The translations under genes were made by a program, and so were the position numbers. Positions 44,846 to 54,783 of a stretch of 64,000 nt of DNA are shown piece after piece. The notes under the pieces are model-generated. The model did not search any database. It saw only the letters and a program-made list of their open reading frames with translations, and was not told the DNA's origin. The DNA is from Mesostigma viride (taxonomy: Eukaryota > Streptophyta > Mesostigmatophyceae > Mesostigmatales > Mesostigmataceae): contig RPFO01000418.1 in assembly GCA_009746045.1 (NCBI GenBank), positions 270,501 through 334,500 on the forward strand, given 5' to 3'. The number at the start of each line of letters is the position of its first letter. The first letter of the stretch is position 1.

Positions 44846-47800
44846 TTAGACAGCTTGCTGAGATGGGTCCATCAGAGACTGAAGAACCTTGTATTGCACT
44901 GCTGCCTTCTGCACTAGCTTGGTCAAAGCATCAGCAGGATTGTCAACCCCAGGGATATGCTCAATATTGGCCAAGGAGGACAATTCCTTAAGAAGGAGAT
45001 AATCCAAGTCCCTACTTCTGGCCACTATGGCATCTGCCTGTGCACAAACTGCACCATCCCCATGGAGTCTGTTTTGAGAAGAGTGGTGACCTGAAGTGGC
45101 CAAGGAGTGTTAGAAGTCATCTGATGAAGCAACTCCTTCAGATAAAGGCTTGTGTGAATGCCTTCACAAATAGCCCTGCATTCTGCCACATCACTGCTGA
45201 CAGCCACCCGTTTGTGCAGGCGACTAAACCAGCTCACCAAACTCCCCAGGCCTTCCTGTCTGAGCACAAAGAGCCCTGCAGCCCTGCCCCTGACCTTGGA
45301 GACCTGCCTGCTGTCCATTGAGCTATCCACATACAGCTCCATGCAAATGGGTTGTGATAAATCCACTGCAGACAACAGAATGCCGGATGAAGCCCTGACC
45401 TGATCAGCCACCTTGGCAGACCCTAGCTCCATCAGCATGTCATCAGGCAACCTGGCTATGACCATAAGGTCTGGCCTGGAAATGCCTGCCACCCAAGCAA
45501 CCATGCCCCTCACCATGGGACACAGTGCCTGTGTGATGACTGGAGGAAGCTTGCTAATGAGGGTCTCTTGATAATCATTGCCCCCACCAGCAGCATACGC
45601 CACTCCCCCCCTTCTTCACCAGTGTGGCCTCCATGCCCACAAACAGCAGAGGCTCATTCTCCACCTGCCATTGCTCCCTACCCAGAGGAAACTTGGACTT
45701 AATGATGGAGATCAGCTCCTTAAGCCACGACGTGGGAGCCAGCAGATGTAGGTCATCCCCGTGCAGCGAAGCATACACTGGTAGGCCTTCCCATTGCCCC
45801 AGAAACAGACAGGGGTCTACAGGAGAGACCTTCAAGTTGCAATGCTCCTTCAGGAAACGGTTGAGAGTCTCCCTCCAGATTATTGGACTTGACCTCAGGC
45901 CCTCCAGGCCCTTGAGGATTTTAAGGAACTCAGTGTGAATGTCCCTTTTCCATACAGCAGGCACCCTGACATAGAAAGGCGTCTTGCCCTCCCACTTTTC
46001 CTGTGCCACATCTGCATCCCCTCCAGAAATGCCCTCTTGAAGTCTACCACCACTGAGCCATAGTCCAAGCCCTTGTTGAGAAGGCCTAGAAATACACACA
46101 GCAGCAGCCTCCAAGTGTCATGCAGCATGCCAGGGGTATACAACTCCTCAGCAGTGCACTCACCAGTACCCTTGAACTCATTCAGCACTGGCCTGACATG
46201 TGGTACCTTGACCCCGTCCACCTCCTTCATCTTGATGACAAACTTGAGCTTGAGTAGACGTCGTGCAGGAGGCAGGTCATTGACAGGTTCCACGCATTTC
46301 TTGGAGATCCAGTCCTCCCCAGATTTAATCAGACCCAGTGTGACCTGGGGACACATAATGGGAGAGGACATGAGCTTCACCAGGCCTTGGTAGTTGATAG
46401 GGCTGTGTCCAGCAAGTGAGTGAGGACCAATGCCCAAACTGCTTGGATGACTAGCAGCTGGCAATATGAGGTCATCAACCAAGGGCTCCTGCCCCTGGCA
46501 CACTTGCACACGCTTAACCGTCCTGGTTACTGCACGTGATAGGTGAGTGGTCCTGAAATTAATCAGTGGGACCTGACCAGCCCCTTCCTTAGTCAGGAGA
46601 GAGGACGTGATCACTACCCCATCCTGGCATAGGAAATTCTGCCCCAGAAGAGCAGGTCCCTGATAGCCCTCCAAGACACAAAAAGCAGTGTCCTGTCCAA
46701 GGATAGGAATAGATACCTCACCCAGTACCTTCACGTGTACCCCGCCACTGAAGTCAGACACAAACTGATAGCTGGGTTCAGTCATGCTGTACCCTGCTGC
46801 AGCTCTGGTCCCAATGATGGAAACCTGAGAATTAGTGTCTACCTCTAAGGCAGTGTCCAGCCCCAGATTGCCATGCCACCTGAGCTTGGCTACCTTGGGC
46901 TGCTTCTTGGCTCTTTGCAGAGCCCCAATCAATCCAGCCAAACTTGTCCCCCTGGGCTTGGTTAGAGCCTTGGGCTTGACAGTTGACTCCCCAGCTGTTG
47001 ACCTTGCAGCCTGTTCAACAGGTACCTCTGCAACCTGGCCAGGGCTGACAGATTCCCCTGCAACAGATGTGGTCGTTGCATCAGTGATGTCACTTGGGAC
47101 CTGAAAATCCTGCAGATCCTGTGAGCCTTGTGCCTGACTGCCCTCATTCATCAGGTTAGGCTTGACATATGACCAACTCAGCCGGTGTACATGCTTTGGT
47201 TCGTCCTCCATGCTGACCAAGCATGCGTGGCTAGCTTCATCAACCTGGGTAACCACCCCAGGACTCCAGCTACCACGTTTGCCATAAAGGCTAGGTTCCT
47301 TCCAAGCTAGGACCTTCTGACCCACTTGTGGCTCCAGCATCTTCCAACCCCGGTCCTTCTCCCTCAGCTTGGCAAAGGTGACATGTGCAGCATGTTTCCA
47401 GCCCTCCAGCACATGTGGTGGGCACAGGCCATGATATAGACCCATTGGGCTGACAGCAACTCCATCATAGTAGAAGTTAACCCTGCTGTTCAGCTGCTGC
47501 TCCACGTTCCTCAGCCATGCACTCCTGACAAGTGCAGGTGCAGACAAGGGTACCCAGTCTTCAGAGATGATCAATTTCTTGACCTCCTGGATTGCCCTCT
47601 CTATAGCACCCTGCTGCCCATGAGCCTCCCTAGGTGTAACCAGCAACTCAGGAAGGGTGGGATCACCCTTGAGATGCTGAAACTGCATGTCCACCTGGAT
47701 CCTTGTGGTAGGAAACTTGGCTCTTACATTCTGCAGGGCAGCCAGCAAGTACCTGTTCTTCATAGAAGGTAAATGCTCTAGCACCTTGTACTTTGTGTAC

Positions 47801-48336
47801 CTGTCCACGCACACCAACAGTTGCATGCCCCTGATGTGTTGGATATCACACTGCAGATCACCAATGCTCTGAGGTAGAGCTTTGGCATGTGATTTCCTGG
47901 GCTTGTTGGAGGACAACTGGCACTTACACCGTGAGGCAGCTTGCTGACACGCCTTGAGAAGGGGTGCCCTGCCCATACGGAAGGCAAAGTTGTTTGACAG
48001 AGAAGTGGCATGCCCAAACATGTTGTGGATTCGGGCACCCAACTCCTGGTACACAGAGGAAGCAGTCCCTGGCACAGTCAGGACTGTGCTGTCAGGTTGT
48101 CCAGCATCACCATGCTGTCTTCCATCCTGTTCTGACTCAGAGCCTGAGTCACCCTGCTCATGCCCAACACCTGGACCGCCAGCAGGGACCACATGCATAC
48201 CACCAGAGGCCTTCACACCCCTCTGTGGTTGTACATTGGTTTCTCTCAAAATGAGAGGTCCACCCTCGTGCCCAGCACGAGGATGCATGGGGTCAGACAT
48301 TCTTACAGCTGCACCAGCTGTCAAGGACGTCTTCAT
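44846..48336 (-). pseudogene. Copia pol: integrase - retropepsin-like - reverse transcriptase - RNase H, with three homopolymer frameshifts
   Basis: The frame from ATG 48336 has an HHCC-like zinc region (HNMFGH ... CKC), an integrase core (DIQHIRGMQLLVCVDRYTKY with Asp164; RIQVD with Asp216; AHGQQGAIERAIQEV with Glu246), and a C-terminal SH3-like part (SWSPGVVTQVDEASHACLVS). A retropepsin-like domain follows: VDTNSQVSIIG, with Asp500 and Asn where Gly is usual, and ALLGQNFL. Then come RT (KLKFVIKMKEVDGVKVPHVR; VVVDFKRAFLEG; LHGDDLHLLA) and RNase H (ELYVDSSMDSRQVSK; VAVSSDVAECRAICEG; HIPGVDNPADALTK). Frames change at C4 46018-46021, C7 45605-45611 and C4 45058-45061; a one-base length change in each run restores the frame. 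Protease after integrase is not the textbook Copia order. Confidence 0.85.
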
Positions 48337-48475
48337 AGGAACCTGTACCTCTCCAGGTGACCTGGGGCCACCTGAACCTGGAGATCACCCTCTTGTTGCC
48401 CAGATATAAAATCTGCATTGGAGCACCTGGCCTCCCCTTGGGTGAATTAAGGTGTGTAGGGGTTGCCTCAGACAG

Positions 48476-49583
48476 TCACTGCTCCTTGTTGTCTTCTTGC
48501 TGACTGCCCTTTGAAGGCTGGCCTGCCTGGGACTTGTTCTTGTTGTTGTTTTTGTTGTTGTTATTCTTGTTGCTGCCCTGGCCCTGGGTCTTCTTGAAGC
48601 TGGGACACTCCTTCTTGATGTGCCCCCACCCCTTGCACAGGTAGCACTGGATCTTTGCCCTGGCCTCCTCCCCCGTTGTCAGGCGCGTTACCCTGCCTGG
48701 GCTTGCCACCCACCCTCCTGAACACCGACTTGGCATGTGATTGCCCGTCAGGGTCGGGTGAATGGTTGGCCTTCCGCTTGTTGTGGTTGCCCCCGCGTCC
48801 TCCTTGGCTTCTGTCAGCCTCAGGCGCCTTGGAGCCCCCCTGGGCACGCCCACCTGCGTGGGTAGCCTTCACAGCTGGCACTCCACCCTCAAACAGCTCC
48901 TCTGCTTCGAGTGCTTGTTTGATTATGACCTTGTAGGCCTTGAGGGTAGAATGTGGGGCACACATGACCTTTAAAGAGCCACGTGTAGCCTTGTCCAGCC
49001 CAGAAACCTTGAGCCAGTTTGTCAGGGCTATGTTGTCAGCAACATTGAAGCCATGAGCCCTGCCCTCCTCAACCATTTTACAATAGTTAAGGAAGTTCTG
49101 GATAAGGTCTCCTTTCACCTCCCACCCCTGGTATTTATCCTGCCAATGGATCCCCACTTTCTTCCGTTGATCCTCTAGCAGCTCCCTTAGTTCTGCCACG
49201 TAGAGTGCCCAGGCCTTGTTGGCCTTCTTGCACTCCCTAGTGAGGTCCTTTATCTGATCTGTACACTTGCCAAAAGTCTGGCTACCTATCCAGATCTGAT
49301 AATAGTTTGTACCACCGTACAAGCTTGGAAACCCCTCTAGCCCCTCCACAAACTCCTCAGCCTGCTTGGGCTTTGAGTCTGACGTGACAGGTTGCAGTTG
49401 ATTAACAATAAGCAGACCCTGGGTGGTGAGATCATATCCAGAGACAGCATGTGTATTATTATTAATAGGTACGTTGGTAATCTCGCCGGTAACCCCCACG
49501 TCATCTACGTGGGCGGTTCCACTACCTGCACCTCCATTATTACCACTGGCTGGAGCACCCTTGCTACGGCGCCCGTCCGCCAT
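48476..49583 (-). pseudogene. Copia gag with CCHC zinc knuckle, one frameshift
   Basis: Starts at ATG 49583 (MADGRRSKGAPASG). It has a capsid-like helical region (EEFVEGLEGFPSLYGGTNYY; LRELLEDQRKKVGIHWQDKY; HSTLKAYKVIIKQALEAEEL) and a basic Gly-rich segment. After a frame change near 48680-48720 it has the knuckle CYLCKGWGHIKKEC (48620-48665) and an Asn/Lys-rich tail ending at 48476. No protease lies between the knuckle and the gag stop, and pol opens 140 bp later at its own ATG. The frame break sits in G-rich sequence and may be an assembly error. Confidence 0.8.
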
Positions 49584-49747
49584 GATGTACAACAAGCTGC
49601 CTTAGCAAACACCTGAGTAAAGCAGCAAAAGAAAGTATGTACAACTGTCGACTAATGCCGCTTGCACCGGTGTCGCCGCCGCCCCCGCGAAACGCCGCTG
49701 AAAAGTCGACTAAACGCCGACGAGCACTGGAAGAATGGCCGACTTAT

Positions 49748-51283
49748 TCAGTAGTCGAGGCCGCGAAAATCACAGTACTCATTACAATTCGTTCAAGTGG
49801 CCCGCCGGAGCGGCTGTACAATTTTTCCCAGTGAGCGCGCTGCCAAGTGTACTTGTGGGCAAATTTTTAGGTGCCCCGTCACTTCGAGGTACTAAAAATT
49901 AGGCTACGGTACGAATTCAGCGAATTTCAGCGAATTTTCAGTCGAACCAAAGGAAGTGACGCCAACTACCAAAAAGTTTCCGTTACGAATTTTCAGCCCA
50001 ACACTCGCGCAAAATGAAGTGACGGCAACTACCAAAAAGTTTCCGTTACGAATTTTCACTCCCACACGTTTGCACAAGAGGAAGTGACGGCAACTACCAA
50101 GCAGTTTCCGTTACGAATTTTCAGTCCCACACTTCGCGCAAATTTTAGTAGGGCTGCACGCAAGCTACCTTTCAAAATTTTGCGCTAGTATGGAACGCAT
50201 TTCATTCGTCTGGAGGAACGCTGCCCGCCAACTACCCCCGTTCAGAATGTTCCGCCGAAATTTACTTGAGATTTGGAAATCTGAACGTGCGCGCAAATTT
50301 TAGTAGGGCTGCACGCAAGCTACCTTTCAAAATTTTGCGCAAGTATGGAACGCAATTCATTCGTCCGGAGGAATGCTGCTCGTCAACTGCCCCCGTTCAG
50401 AAAGTTGCGCCGAACTTTACTTGAGATTTGGAAATCTGAACGTGCGGCTGGAGTTTCGCGGGGAAACCCAAGTTCCCTAGTAATTCACCAATGACGCGCT
50501 TCGAACACTTGTCCGCTAAAACCTAAGCAGCCGCTCCGGCTGGCCACTTAAACGAAACTTGATGTCATATGCGAACTCAGGATCCTCCATTTCCGGCGTG
50601 TGAGCCGGACCTGCACCGGTATGGATCAAAACCGGCGTATTCGCCGAGTTTTGCGTCGGATCGAAAATTGCGATACGCCGACGCGCGACGAGGCGCAGAG
50701 GATGAGTAAAAATGGAAAGAAGTTCCCAGCCCGCTGGGATCCACTCTCGCAAGGCTGCGAGAAATGCGACCAGGTTGATGAGGACCTGTCGCTCTCGAGT
50801 ACGAACGCCGCGTGTAAGCAGCGACAGCAATGCGAGGTCTTGAAACAAATTTGTAGTGACCACCGGCGCGCCCCCCGTGCGCGTCGAGGCCCAGTTTTGC
50901 AAGTTGCGCTGGTACCCGGTGAGCGAGGAAATTGCGTTGTCCACCTCCTCAATGGCGGTGGTGACTTCGTTCACCGAACGCAGGCCGCCTCGGACCTGAA
51001 CCGTAAAAGCCGAAAGAATATTTCGGATTTGGTCTAATGGCCCACGAATGGCCGGCACCAGCTGCGGCAGGCGGGGGTCCTCGGGAAAATCGCCGAGCAA
51101 TGGGAGTGCTGCTCGCTGACGACGATGTAATTCGTCGAGGGAAATCGTGACTTCGTCAAGCAAAGCTTGCCACGATGGAGCAGCCGGCGTTGGCTCACGC
51201 CGACGCGGAGTCGGTAACGGATCAGCCGGCGGAGCAGCTACCTCCTCATCCCGGGGAATGCGGAATTCTTCGGAATTTGGCAT
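49748..51283 (-). CDS. Extra 5' ORF of the Copia element, unknown function, split by MITE X
   Basis: The ORF starts at ATG 51283, 25 bp inside the 5' LTR (MPNSEEFRIPRDEEVAAPPA), and is open to the MITE boundary at 50569. If the 782-bp MITE and one TCAT copy are removed, the frame reads EFAYEYCDFRGLDY and stops at 49748. The protein would be about 250 residues: an acidic Pro-rich start, then amphipathic helices (LDQIRNILSAFTVQVRGGLR; VNEVTTAIEEVDNAISSLTG; LINLVAFLAALREWIPAGWE). There is no zinc knuckle, protease or nuclease motif and I know no match. It lies where gag would be expected, while a normal gag follows. It could be an extra structural or chaperone protein, or a captured gene. Confidence 0.6.
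49783..50564. mobile_element. 782-bp MITE 'X', copy 2 (inverted relative to copy 1)
   Basis: Same terminal inverted repeats and interior tandem units as 29297-30077, opposite orientation. A TCAT duplication at 49779-49782 and 50565-50568 fits restoration of the interrupted ORF. Confidence 0.9.
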
Positions 51284-51307
51284 GTTCGTGAAAAGGCGAG
51301 TAATACG

Positions 51308-51921
51308 AGTTGTGAGAGAGTTGCCCTGAACTCCGCCATGGTTCTTGCAGGAATGTTGCCTTTATTAAGAATAAGGAACACAGACGTAAGTCACGTCACT
51401 TCCAAGACTGCACGCAGCACAGGCGACAGGGTCGCAGTGCCAAGAGAACGTGCACGCAAGAACTAGCGTCCCGGTGCTACCAAGTCACACATATAGGTTG
51501 CTAGGGACGCGTCCAAGTATTCAGCTGCACTGTCACAGCTGAACTGTCAATCAATTGATTACACAGACTCTGGCACGCCTTTGGCGCGCAGATCTATCAA
51601 TTGTCTATACGGCTAGTCCTGTGGACCTATCCGTACACTGCTCAGCATCAATTGTCCCATAGGTCCTGGTGCGCTACAGCGCGCCTACCTATCAATTGAC
51701 TATCAAGTCCTGTACAAGTCCTGTCAACGTCCTGCGGACTATCAAAGTGACACTTGTACATCCTGTGTCCGTACGCGCCCACAGTGGCGCGCCGGGTACT
51801 GTCGGCACAACCTAGGAAACGTCATAACTTTTACGTTCCTTAGCCAAATGAGGCGTTCAAGGTGCCGTTGGAAAGAGCGTAACAATCTCTATCCATCCAA
51901 CGTAAATCCTTTACGTTAACT
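51308..51921 (-). repeat. 5' LTR of the Copia element
   Basis: 614-bp direct repeat of 34527-35140, followed on its outer side by the ACTAC duplication and the remainder of the interrupted ORF1. Confidence 0.9.
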
Positions 51922-51926
51922 ACTAC

Positions 51927-52049
51927 ATCCGCCACAAGACCAACCCCGAGAAGCCCCAAGTGTACTGGCGGGGCGGGGACCTCTATGTCAACAAGAAACA
52001 GTCTGTGGAAGGCCCCCCGGGCTTCCCCGGGATAGAGCACTCCAGCTAG
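51927..52049 (+). pseudogene. C-terminal piece of the LINE ORF1-like protein from 33195
   Basis: Encodes IRHKTNPEKPQVYWRGGDLY, then VNKKQSVEGPPGFPGIEHSS and a stop at 52049. It matches LRHKQDPQKPKVYWRGGDLM in half-LINE 1 and continues WPDY from 34526. Confidence 0.85.
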
Positions 52050-52444
52050 TTGTCTAGATGGGGGCAATCGATTATGGGATAGCTTAGGCATTACAGCACT
52101 TGAAACGATATTAGCGCACAGCGTTATAGTCCCTTCAATTAGCTCTGGCACCTTGTGGCCATCAGCTTGCGCCTTAATTAGCCGACGTCTTGAGCCCACC
52201 TCACATTTGTAGCATAAGCTATGCGTCAGCCTACCTATGGTATTGCACTGGTTGTATTGCACCCACAGTGTTGCGCCCCGGCACCATGCCGTGGAGAGAG
52301 CGCGCTGTGGCCTGCCCACCTGCGGCAGTGAGAGAAGCTAGGGCGCCCTCCCTCCTTCTCGCTGTGTATATAGGGTTGAAGGTTCCTTTACTCTGTATTG
52401 GCACCCACGTGACGCAGTCACGTGCTTATTAATTAATTAATTAG
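52050..52444 (+). terminator. 3' UTR, hairpin and (TTAA)n end of half-LINE 2
   Basis: The perfect stem CACGTGAC/GTCACGTG with a GCA loop at 52406-52424 is followed by TTATTAATTAATTAATTAG. The RTE copy ending at 56142 has the identical hairpin (56107-56125). Confidence 0.8.
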
Positions 52445-52676
52445 TCAAGGTCAAGTTATGTGATTTTGTCCGCTGGGACGTTCTATGGGCCGTCATTGCT
52501 CGCGCTCTCGTACCCATCCCCCTGATTGCTGTCATCCACCAGCTGTATGAGGGGTCGACCACCTCGGTGGGTACTCAACACGGCATTACCCTGCTGTGTC
52601 CACAGCAGACAGGCGCCTGGCAAGGCTGCGTCCTGTCACCGTACCTGTGTCATTATTTTAGTGGACTATGTTATGA
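52445..52676 (+). pseudogene. RTE LINE 'A', RT segment 2 of 3
   Basis: Continues the gene cut at 33056: WDVLWAVIARALVPIPLIAV, QLYEGSTTSVGTQHGIT, TGAWQGCVLSPYL. It is interrupted near 52676 within the codons for VDYVM by a GC-rich repeat insertion. Confidence 0.8.
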
Positions 52677-53904
52677 CTAGGGTGACCCGCTGGCTTCGCC
52701 CAGCCAAAAAAAGTGACTTTGTGGCGGTAGAGAGACCATGGAGGGACTGCCCGCTGCCCGCTGCCTTCTGATTGGTTGGAATTCCTTCCGCTCGCTTCGC
52801 TCGCTTGGCGCTTCGATCGGGCGTATTGGCGGTCAGTAGGTCCGCTTCTGTCGTATTGGCGGCCAGCCTTTCCTCCCCTCTTTGTATTGGTCGGGAAGTC
52901 GCGATGCCCTGAAACTTAAGTGTCGGATGACTACTCATTGCGAAATTAGTGAATAGGACTAGTGGCACCCGCTGGCTTCGCCCAGCCAAAAAAAGCACTT
53001 TGGGGCAGTTCAGGGCCTGCCCGCTGCCCGCTCACTGCGTAGTACGGGATGACTAGCTTACTACATCGCAGTAGTTACTGAAGTACTTGCGTTGTAGTGT
53101 GTTGCCCTTTGCCCGCTGGCCGCTACTCCCGCTTCCTTGGGTCTGCCCGCTGCTCGCTGCCCGCTGCCCGCTGCCCGCTGCCCGCTGCCCGCTGCCCGCT
53201 GCCCGCTGCCCGCTGCCCGCTGCCCGCTGCCCGCTGCCCGCTGGAATAATACGGTGCTCGCTTCGCTGGCGGATTGGTGCGCAGTACGCTGCCCGCTGCC
53301 CGCTGGAATATGTAGTACGGTGCTCGCTTCGCTGGCGGATTGGTGCGCAGTCCGCTTCCCGCTGCCCGCTGGAATAGTACGGTGCTCGCTTCGCTCGCGG
53401 ATTGGTGCGGAGTACGCTGCCCGCTGCCCGCTGGAATAGTACGGTGCTCGCTTCGCTCGCGGATTGGTGCGCAGTCCGCTTCCCGCTGCCCGCTGGAATA
53501 GTACGGTGCTCGCTTCGCTCGCGGATTGGTGCGGAGTACGCTGCCCGCTGCCCGCTGGAATAGTACGGTGCTCGCTTCGCTCGCGGATTGGTGCGCAGTA
53601 CGCTTCCCGCTGCCCGCTGGAATAGTACGGTGCTCGCTTCGCTCGCGGATTGGTGCGCAGTACGGTGCTCGCTCGCTTCGCTCGCTCGCGGTAGGGTGCT
53701 CGCTCGCTTCGCTCGCTCGCCGCGCGCAGCGCACAGCTCGCTGCGCTCGCCGTGCGCTGCGCGCAGGCCGCTTTCAGCGGCCGCTCGCTCGCTTCGCTCG
53801 CTCGCTGGGATTGGTGGTTAGTGATTCCGGTTGTTTTGGATTGGCGGGGAAGTCGCGATGCCCTGGATAGTGCGGGATTACCTTACATTGCCAAATTAGT
53901 ATAT
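52677..53904. repeat. Dimeric GC-rich insertion with CCCGCTG and ~70-bp tandem arrays
   Basis: Two diverged units both begin near ACCCGCTGGCTTCGCCCAGCC, then AAAAAAAG, at 52684 and 52968. Both include GGGAAGTCGCGATGCCCTG (52888 and 53849) and end in AAATTAGTNNATAGGA. The second unit is expanded by a CCCGCTG 7-mer array (53150-53240) and six ~70-bp repeats (GGAATAGTACGGTGCTCGC, TTCGCTCGCGGATTGGTGCG) to 53660. It sits in RTE 'A' with TATG-like sequence on both sides. An unclassified element. Confidence 0.8.
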
Positions 53905-54243
53905 AGGATATGCGTCAGGCACGTGCCTGCTTTGCTAGCATCGCTGGCCGCGAACGTGGCCTAGCATAATTAAGAATGAGCCTGGGGAGGTGGGACCGAC
54001 CAATACACAGAATTTACTCGCTGAACTCATTTATGCCGACGACATCATGCTCATTGAGCAGCCGGCGTCTGCCCAGCTCTGGCTGGACTGCCTGGCACAC
54101 GAGGCCCGTGCTGTCAGTCTAGAAATTGGCCCCAAAATGGAGGCCATGGCCCTCGGCCTGGCGGGACCCCTGCCCCAGCTCCGCCTCGTAGACGACACCA
54201 CAGTACCCTACCCTGCTTCAGGCCGCTTCAAGCTGCTCATAAT
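53905..54243 (+). pseudogene. RTE LINE 'A', RT segment 3 of 3
   Basis: Resumes at ATATGCGTCAGGCACGTGCC and encodes NLLAELIYADDIMLIEQPAS and LWLDCLAHEARAVSLEIGPK, to GRFKLL at 54239. There it is cut by a hairpin-ended insertion. The catalytic YADD is intact here. Confidence 0.8.
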
Positions 54244-54783
54244 AAACTTAGTTGTCCCGTGTTTTTTAAATTAGAACGCGATATATCGCGTTGTAAGCTT
54301 TTTTTAGAACGCGTATAGCACCTAAGGAATTTTTTTTTTCATGGTCATGTATATACTTTCCTTAAAGCCCATAAAGCAAAGAATTTTTTGAGCTACTCAG
54401 ACCTACAAAATGCTAATTCATTAGAGAGATACACTGGTTTGAATACAGGGGGGTCTGACCATGACCGCGATTTCTTGACCCTAGGTCACAAGTCATGTGC
54501 TTATTCACAAATGGTTCATGAAAAAAATCTGGCTTCTTGCACGAGCTATGGGCAACATATGCAGGCTCTGTGAAACAAAACTCAGGCCCATTGGGCCACT
54601 GGAGCTATTTTTCATTAGCATCACAATTACAACGCAGTACAACGCAGTGGGAAACATGAGAGCCCTTCACAACATGACGCAACGACCCGAGCCCCATAAA
54701 CGGGGCCAGAGTGAGCTTGGATGGTCAAAACGTTGAAAATAGGTGTTGTATAAGTTATACAGCATCAAACATGCATCAAACAT

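Larger units (their letters stand above)
34527..51921 (-). mobile_element. Copia LTR retrotransposon, 614-bp LTRs, with nested inserts
   Basis: The LTRs 34527-35140 and 51308-51921 differ at about two positions in 614. They begin AGTTGTGAGAG and end GTTAACT on the plus strand. The 5-bp duplication ACTAC lies at 34522-34526 and 51922-51926. Orientation is minus: a purine-rich tract (AAAGAAAAGAAGGGATTGG) abuts the inner edge of the left LTR (35141-35159), and all ORFs read leftward. After subtracting the Tc1-like element and MITE X the element is about 7.85 kb. Contents right to left: 5' LTR, extra ORF, gag, pol, 3' UTR, 3' LTR. Confidence 0.85.
33057..52444 (+). mobile_element. ORF1-only half-LINE number 2, carrying a 17.4-kb nested insert
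   Basis: The target duplication TCAAGGTTAAGTT (33044-33056) / TCAAGGTCAAGTT (52445-52457) sits in the RT gene of RTE 'A'. The element starts with the ATGGCTGACGGCGG leader and ends with a CACGTGACGCAGTCACGTG hairpin (52406-52424) and TTAA tail. Its own sequence is 33057-34526 plus 51927-52444, about 2.0 kb; everything between is a Copia element and its inserts. Confidence 0.85.

Noticed and set aside
34527-51921. Interpreting the 614-bp LTR pair as a gag-only element with a separate nested Copia
   Set aside because: No second LTR pair or target duplication surrounds the Copia gag-pol; orientation, polypurine tract and continuous 3' UTR fit a single Copia element better. Not fully excluded.
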